DNA of 10,111 nucleotides from contig JAUWXH010000027.1 of NCBI GenBank assembly GCA_030616465.1, positions 1 to 10,111 of the forward strand, read 5' to 3'. Of this stretch, positions 1-6,700 are shown piece by piece. The notes under the pieces are model-generated. The model was not told the DNA's origin. It searched no databases and saw only the letters and a list, made by a program, of their open reading frames with translations. Numbering within the stretch: position 1 is the first letter of the stretch; each line of letters starts with the position of its first letter. This DNA comes from Planctomycetota bacterium. Lineage in GTDB: Bacteria > Planctomycetota > Phycisphaerae > UBA1845 > Fen-1342. A program made the translations under genes and the position numbers.

Positions 1-245
1 GTCTGCTGCCCCGGCACGCCCACCACGAACTGATCCCCCTGCCAGTCGTTGCGTGAGGCGAACTTCTCCAAGGCCGCCCGGATCAACTCGTCCGCATCCG
101 CGTCCGGCTGGGAGAGGATCTTGGGGTAGCGGATCAGGTCATAGGCCGCCAATTCCACCCGGCCATCGTCCAGCGTGCGGAGCTTCAGGGTTCGCAGTGC
201 GCATTGGCCAATCTCCAGGCCCCAAACTGCGCGCGGGGATCGCAT
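1..245 (-). CDS. pilM: PilM-like type IV pilus assembly ATPase, N-terminal part (runs off left edge)
   Basis: Seen: an open frame starts with ATG at 245 and stays open to base 1, giving 81 full codons. The protein begins MRSPRAVWGLEIGQCALRTL. Residues 8-21 fit the first phosphate-binding strand-turn of the actin/FtsA fold (usual form GxDIGxxxxK). The later segments YPKILSQPDAD (40-50) and VVGVPGQQ (74-81) match what I remember of planctomycete PilM. Known: PilM is a cytoplasmic actin-like ATPase that binds the PilN N-terminus and links the pilus motor to the inner-membrane PilNO platform. The start is fixed by AAGGAGG seven bases upstream. Odd: the usual Asp of the phosphate-1 motif is Glu (residue 11). 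pilN and pilO would be expected further left, outside the window. A type II secretion GspL-like or other FtsA-family member is the alternative. The symbol rests on sequence resemblance only. Confidence 0.85.
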   Translation of the reverse strand, partial: MRSPRAVWGLEIGQCALRTLKLRTLDDGRVELAAYDLIRYPKILSQPDADADELIRAALEKFASRNDWQGDQFVVGVPGQQ

Positions 246-252
246 GGCAGGT

Positions 253-259
253 CCTCCTT
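253..259 (-). promoter_or_regulatory. Shine-Dalgarno site of pilM
   Basis: On the minus strand this reads AAGGAGG, a perfect anti-16S match, with 7 bases to the ATG at 245. It decides the pilM start. Confidence 0.85.
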
Positions 260-367
260 GGGTGAAGGCCGCGGGCGCGTAGCCTGCCTGTGGTGCGCGC
301 GCGCGTTGTTACGCAGCGACGCCCTCGCGCGCAGCCTGATTCCAAGTTGTCAACTGTTGCTTCGCTC

Positions 368-415
368 GTCGCAGCCTGCCGGGCTGCGACTTATGCCGTA
401 GGCTCTACTACGGCA
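368..415. other. Two tandem perfect hairpins in the probable pilM leader
   Basis: Hairpin 1: GTCGCAGCC (368-376) pairs perfectly with GGCTGCGAC (382-390) around the 5-base loop TGCCG. Hairpin 2: TGCCGTAG (394-401) pairs perfectly with CTACGGCA (408-415) around the 6-base loop GCTCTA. Only three bases separate them. Neither is followed by a T-run on either strand, so they are not classical intrinsic terminators. They could be structured leader RNA, a Rho-type or protein-binding element, or remnants of dispersed palindromic repeats. The structure is certain; its role is unknown. Confidence 0.6.
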
Positions 416-551
416 CGCCTTGGGGGAGGAATGTATGTATAAGGCAGATGCGTGGCTGCCTGCGTGCCGTAACCGGGCACAAACCGGATTGTCAGGGCAA
501 GTGAGCGTTTGGGTGTGTCGGCACTCCTTCTATGGTGTCTCCAACGTCAAT

Positions 552-580
552 ATTATCGTGCTCTGCATATAACATGACAC
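552..580 (-). promoter_or_regulatory. Candidate sigma-70-type promoter for pilM
   Basis: On the minus strand GTGTCA (580-575, 4 of 6 to TTGACA) lies 17 bases upstream of GATAAT (557-552, 5 of 6 to TATAAT), in the most A+T-rich stretch of the gap. Transcription starting near 545 would give pilM an untranslated leader of about 300 bases that includes the two hairpins at 368-415. Planctomycete promoter consensus is poorly known to me, so this is a candidate only. Confidence 0.3.
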
Positions 581-646
581 GCGTTAGCGGCATAGTCAGA
601 TTATCAGCCGGATTCTGCGACAAATTCTCGCATCGACCAGGCCCTA

Positions 647-752
647 GTCATTCTGAGGGAGCCCGCCACAAGCGGACGACCGAAGAACCTGGCCGCATGC
701 TCAGAGAACGGCTCCTACTCCAAGCCAGATGCTTCGCTCCGCTCAGCATGAC
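647..752. repeat. Imperfect inverted repeat, dispersed-repeat type, 3' of the giant gene
   Basis: The left end GTCATTCTGAG (647-657) pairs with CTCAGCATGAC (742-752) with one mismatch. Further in, CGAAGAACCTGG (681-692) faces CCAGATGCTTCG (725-736), with mismatches. A small CCGC/GCGG hairpin (663-666 with 672-675) is nested in the left arm. The pattern TCATTCTGAG...CGAAGAA...TTCGCT..GCTCAG.ATGAC is, from memory, a widespread intergenic repeat in planctomycetes, acidobacteria and chloroflexi. It is often mistranslated as strings such as MLSGAKHLA, which the minus strand encodes here. It starts 31 bases past the giant gene's stop and may stabilise or end its transcript. Confidence 0.65.
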
Positions 753-783
753 ACGTCCGGTGCGCCCAGAATTACGCATGCGG

Positions 784-3700
784 CTACTCCGCCTGCTGCA
801 CCTGCACACCCTTCTTCTGTGGCTGCTTGAACATGCCTTTGAGCTTGCCGATGTTACTTTCCTGTATCGCCTTGTTCTCCAGTTGCAGGTTCTTGCGGTA
901 GTCAGCCTTCGTGCGCTGGACGGCTTCCTTTTCCGCCGCCATTTCGACCTGAGCGTCAGCCGGGCCGGCCATCGCCAACAGGGCGCCCTCGCTGCGATAG
1001 AAGGCGAAGTGGCCGTCGGCGTCACGCGCGATGGCGGTCGGGTAGCCGCCGACCGCATCGGCAACGTATACCCCGCGCAGGTCCGTCTCCCCGGAAACGA
1101 AGCGGTCCATCCCGGTGCCAATGACCTTGACGTGCACGTTCTTCAGCCCGCTGCGCGTGATGGCGTCCACGACGTTCACGCGGACCCGCTGCGACGCCAG
1201 GTCTTCCTGGACCTCCAGCGTAAGCGGCGTGATGAGCACCAGGCCGCTGGAGAACAGGTCGTCACCGCGGCAGATGACCAGGTAGGCACCGGCTTGTTCA
1301 TCGGCACTCTCGCCGGTCGCCGCCTCGAGTTCCGGCTGGGACCGGGCCACGTTCAGCTCAACCCGCACGGACTTGTCCACGTAGTCGTGTCCGTCGCCGA
1401 GCGGGATCGTCTTCTCGAGAATCGGCTTGACGCCCGCCAGGTTGACGGACGTGATCTGGCTCAGGTTCTTCTCGATCAGGGCGAGCTTCATCAGGTCCAC
1501 GCGGTAGACCTGCAACACGGCGGACTTGATGTTGCGGTAGCCAAGCTGGACGAAGGGTTTGGCGTAGGCGCGAGCGGACGGGGCGCCGCCGGCACCACCA
1601 CCGGCCGTCTCCTCCTTCGCGCGCAGACGTTTCGCCCACTCGCCGGCCTCGCGAAAGCCATCGGCGTCCGGGTGGAAGATAGTCACCTCGGGCAGCTCGA
1701 CGAACTTGTGCTCGAAGTAGCCGATGGCCTCGTCCGCGTCGGAGAAGCGCGACTTGACCTTCTTGTAATACTCGATCGCCTTGGCGGTCTGGTTCTGGGC
1801 GTGGTAGATCTGGCCGATGATGTACAGCGCCAGCCACTTGTTCGGGCTGGGCCGCTCGAGGCCCTGCTCATCGCGGAACGTCGCCGCCGCTACCTGCTCG
1901 GCCAGCTCGCGCGCGTGCTCGAAACTGCCCAGGTGGAAATAGGCCAGCGCCTGGATGTAGCGGTAGCGGTCGAGCCACTTGCTTTCGGGGAACAGTTGAA
2001 TGGATTCGGCCGTGCGGTCGAGCACCGTCTTGAAATCGTCGAGGTCGAGGTAAGCATTGGCGAGCGAGTAGGAAGCCTCGTCGGCAATCGGACTCTCCGG
2101 GTACAGCGCCAGAAAACTCTCCAGCAGCCGGATCGCCTCGCCGATGATGTCGGCCCGCGTCACGCGGCCGGCGCCCCGGTCGGCCGTAGCACTCCGCGGC
2201 CGGACCGAACCCGCGTTCTCGGCCCGGGCGTACAGCGTTTGTGACAGGGCATAGTAGATGCTCTCGACCTGCGGCGTGTCGGGGTACTCGCGCCAGAGGT
2301 CTTCGAGGAAGTCGATGCTCTCGAGGAAGCGGCCTTCGTCCTGCAACACGCCACCGACGCTTGAATCCCGCACGAACGACGCATCCGCCGTCGCTCGGTA
2401 AATCAGGTAGGCCCGCTCGTGCTGGCCGGTGCGGGCGTAGGCGTCGGCAACCTGCACGATCCGGGCAAAGGGGATGACCAGATCGGGGTACTTCTCCTTG
2501 AGGATTTCGAAGTAGTTGACGGTCCCCTCGGCGTCCTCGCGCTTCAGCGCGGCAGTGAGCAACATCCGAATCGATTCGCGGTACGGCTCGTCGCGCAGGA
2601 CCCACTTGCCGCCGATGAGCTGGGTGAGAAACTCCGCCGCCGCCTCGTAGTCACCGTCGTCGTAGTGCAGCCGGCCGAAGTTGTACAGCTCGTCCGGCGT
2701 CATGCGGTATTCGTCAGGACTCTTGGTGCCGCGCGCCAGAACCGTGAGGACCTGGTCGTCCAGGTTCAGGTGCATGACGCTCGGGCGGTAGAGGCTGCGG
2801 GCGATCGTCGAGGGGATTCGATACGTACCCGGCGTGGTCGCGACCATCCGGTAGCGCAGCCAGTCGACGTTACGCCGGCTGCCGTAATAGAGCGTCAGCA
2901 CGTGGTCGGTATAGTCGTAAGCCAGGTGGTTGCCGCTGATCGTCTCGGTCAGCAGGCGGCAACCGGCCGGAATGATCTCCTGAACCACGACGTAGTCACG
3001 GTCGCCGGCCGGGTTCTCCGACCTGTCATAGCGCCGTACGCGAACGGCCACGGGGATCACCGCCCCGACCGGCTGGTTCCCGGTCCCGTTCTGAAACCAC
3101 TTGTAGTCTCGGGCGACCGAGAACCCGGCGGGAACGACGCGGCCCTTGTACTCCAGCGCCGGCGGCGTAACCTGCCGACCGTAAACACGCAGCACGTCCC
3201 TGGGCACCCTGTCCGGGTGCGGGAACCGTCGTGAGAAGCCCGACAGCGTGACGGCGTAGGCGTACTCGCCACGACCGGCAAACGCGAAGTCCACACGCTG
3301 CTTGCGGGGCTCGAGGTCGGCTTCGTCCAGGTCGATGCGGATCGAGCCGCCGTCGTCAGAGGTGAGCTTGCGAACCTCGCGCCCGTTCACGCTGACCGCC
3401 AACGTGTAGTTCGCCCGCTCCTGCTCCGCCCGACCGTAGTAGGTGGCCAACGCGGCGATCACGGTGCCCTTGGCCTTGTGCGGCCGCCAGCCGTCGGCCC
3501 GGGCCGCGCTAACCAGGTAATCCACCATCGGACGGACGTTGGCCGCGCGCACATCGACCGAAAGCTGCGCCAGCAACGCCAGCGCGGTCACCTCCAGCTC
3601 GCTGTTCATCCACGCCGAGCTGTCGTCGCCGGACAGCATCCGGCAGGTCTTCACGCCGCGCCGGATCTCCCGCATCCGGTGCCCCAGCACGCCGAGCAGC

Positions 3701-6700
3701 TCCACCGCGATCGACTTGCGGTCGAGGCGAACGAAGGTCAGCGCCAGGTGCCCCAGGGCGGCGTTGCTGAGCGATTGACGGTTGCGATAGAGGCGGTTGG
3801 CGTGGGCATACTCAGCCTTAGCGACCCACGACACGCCGTACAGCACCACCGCCTTGAGCTCCGTCTGCGTGGGCCGCGCGTCGGCGAAGGCCTTGTTGAG
3901 GTACGCGGTCAGCGTCTTCAACGGCTGCTCGGCAATGGGGTGGCCGTCGTGACGGGCCTTGCCCAGCGCCCAGGCCACGTGCGATGTCATCCACGGATCT
4001 GAGCCGCTGCCCTTCCCGCACCACGGCCAGCCGCCGTCGTCGTTCTGGGCCGCCAGAAGCTGTGCGATCAGCCCGGCCGCCCGGTCGTTCAACAGGCGCA
4101 CGTCGGCCGTATCTTCTCCCCCGCCTTGGGCGCGCAGATAGTCGGCCGCATACAAGCAACCCAGCAGGGCCGAAGCGGTATCGGCGTGCGTGCGCGGCGG
4201 CGTGGCCTTCCAGCCCTTCAGGCTGCGCTCGATGAACTCCCAGCGCGGGCCGCGCTCGAGCGCCTCCTCGATCAGCCAACGCTGCATGCCCGGCCCGACC
4301 GCCACCGTGAGCCGCAGGTCGTGGTATTCGCCGCCCTCGCCCGGCGGCTTGGGCAACTCCAGCTCGACGAAATCGGTGTCCGTGCCCACCCCGGCCGCGT
4401 GCGCCTCGATCCGCATACCCCAGGGGCGGACGGGGATGGCGCGCGTGACGACATCGGCCAGTTTGCGCTCCGCGTCGGGCACCGCGGTCTGCGTTGCGGC
4501 TGGTACCTCCAGCGACAGCTCACCCGCCTCCTTAATGTCGATCGCATCGAACTCAACATCGAACACGCCACTGCCGTCTACGTCGATCGTGCGCTTCTGC
4601 GTCGCGAGCTTGTCGCCCTTCAACTCGACGTCGATTTTGCCGGTGTACGCCGTCAGGCAATGCACGCGGGCCAACGGATGGAACTTGTCGCCTTCCATAA
4701 ACGTGGGCGGCGTGAGCAGCTCGACGAAGAAGTCGTGCTTGGCCAGGACATCCGCTTTGCCGCTGCCGCAGAGGGTCTCGCGCGTGACGCCGCGCGCGAC
4801 GAGCTGCCACTTGGTGCTCGAATCCGGCATGACGATCTTGACGGTGGCCTTGCCGTCGGCGTCGGTAGTGACGCGCGGATTCCAATATGCAACCTCGGGA
4901 AAATACGTCCGCGGCGGAGCGCTTCGAACAATCTCGGCCAGCATGCCCTCGATTTCCCGCTGCTCTTCGGGCGAGGCCGACACAATCAGGCTGTGCGTCA
5001 TCTTGTCGGCTTCGAGAATCAGCTTCTTCCCGGCGGAGATGCGGTCGAACGGAACGCCGAGGACGACGGGTTTCCCGGCCACCTCATATCCATATGATGC
5101 GGCCGCCCAGGGACCTTCAGCTAGATCGGTCAAGAAGTGGTGCGGGGCATCGAACCGACCGCCTCCCTGCCCGCCGAACAGGCCGGCGGCGCGCCCGCCG
5201 CGGAGGACTTCGCCCAGTTGGGGCACGTCGCCGGCGACGAAGCCTCGGCCGCGACGCCCGGCTCGCCGCCTCCGGAGGTCCACAACTCCGCTCGCGTCGA
5301 GCCGCTGCGTCATGTCAAGCTGTAGCTCTCGCCCCATGCTTTGCGGCGCTCCGTCGAGGTCGGCGTCTGCCAAGCGCGCTGATGGTCTCGCCGCCCGGCG
5401 CGCGTAGCGCTCGCGCTCCTCCTCGAGCCGTTGGCCTTCGGCGAGCAGCTCGGTGAGCATGCCGCGGGTCTGGGCCTGGTAGCGGAACGTGCAGCTTGTT
5501 TCGGTGCGCATTGCCGCACGGCGATAGGCCCCCTCGTTGAAGAACGCCACGATGTCGGGCGTGCGGTCGGGGAAGCGGCTTAGCAACGCGTTGTCGATCA
5601 TCGCCAGGCCAACCTCCGCTTGCACCGGCTTGCCCTGCTGGTCCGTAACGGCGATCTCAACCGTCATCTCATCACGTGGCCGATACGTTTCCCTGTCGGG
5701 CTTGAGCGTGATGCTGAGCTGCCGCTCGACGGTGAACTCGCGCGCGGCCGTGTGTAGTCTCACGGCTGACACAGCCGTGATATCCGGACGTCCTCTCGAG
5801 ACATCCATTACGGTGACACTGACGGCGAAGTTGGGGAAGTGCTCGTGCTCCACCGGCAGGTCGAAGCGGTTGTGGCCGGGAGCGAGCTTGAGCGTGCGGT
5901 AGCCGATGATCTCTTCGCCTTCGTAGGTGATGAGGGCCAGGTGGGCCGCTCCCTGACGGTCGCGGTTCAGATCGGCCCCTCGCTTGCGCTCGGGGTTCGG
6001 ATAGATGGCGAGCCGGGAGTGGATGTCGAGGGCGATCGCTTCGCCGACCTTGTAGTGTTGGCGGTCGGTGAAGACGCGGATACGGGTCTTGTCTTTATCA
6101 TCTGACACTTGCACGGCCGCCTCCGCGGAGACGGTGTGGTCGAAGCGGTCTTTGCCCTCGGCCCGCAGGACGTACGTGCCGCCCTTGGTGAGCTTGAGCG
6201 ACGCCCGGCCACGGCCGGTCTTGGCATCCGTCTTGACCTCCACCGACGTGACCTTCGTGTCGGCCCAGCTCGCGGTCTCGGCCGCCTGTGCCACCTGACG
6301 CTGTTGCCGGCGCTGACCCGGCGTGTACGTCCGCAGAAACGCCGTCAGCGTCATCTCCTTGCCGAGCGGCTCGCCCTTGAGGTCCTTCGTCTCGACGGTG
6401 ACCTCGACGGGCTCCTCGGACAGGTACAGCGGACGGGGCGTCTTGACTTTGGCGCGGAACGCCCGGACGGCGACGAATACGGTGGCGGTCGTCTCGATCC
6501 CCAGGTCCGCCTGACGGGCCGAGAAACCGACCCCGGCCTCCTCGGGCAGGCTGGTCGAGTCAAACTCGAACGCGACCTTGCCATCCTTGTCCGTAACGCC
6601 GCTGCGATGAATCTCCTCGCCGGTGAACGGGTCGTGCATCGCGTATTCGACCGTCTTGCCGGCCACCGGCTCGCCGTAGTGGTATTGGATGACGATCGAT

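Larger units (their letters stand above)
246..783. other. 538-bp gene-free gap between the giant gene and pilM
   Basis: No open frame here has a ribosome binding site or recognisable protein content. A long plus-strand frame starting at 532 is a shadow that continues antisense through the giant gene. The gap holds, from right to left: an imperfect inverted repeat (647-752), an A+T-richer patch with a promoter candidate (552-580), two adjacent perfect hairpins (368-415), an alternating TGCGCGCGCGCGT tract (294-306), and the pilM ribosome binding site. No T-tract terminator was found on either strand. A TTGACA hexamer on the minus strand at 348-353 has only GC-rich sequence where its -10 should be. 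Confidence 0.7.

Noticed and set aside
294..306. Alternating TGCGCGCGCGCGT tract as a Z-DNA or regulatory element
   Set aside because: It is short, and such tracts are expected in GC-rich intergenic DNA. Nothing else supports a function.
348..353. Perfect TTGACA hexamer on the minus strand as the pilM -35 box
   Set aside because: The sequence 16-18 bases downstream is GC-only (GCGCGA region), so there is no matching -10.
532..2244. 570-codon open frame on the plus strand
   Set aside because: It begins in the intergenic repeat, has no ribosome binding site, and then runs antisense to the well-supported giant gene. Its composition is that of a GC-rich shadow frame.
3204..3220. GCACCC/GGGTGC hairpin inside the giant gene as a fourth mobile palindrome
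   Set aside because: The stem is only 6 bp, which is common by chance at this GC content. I could not tell whether the encoded loop (FPHPDRVPRDVLR) is an insertion.
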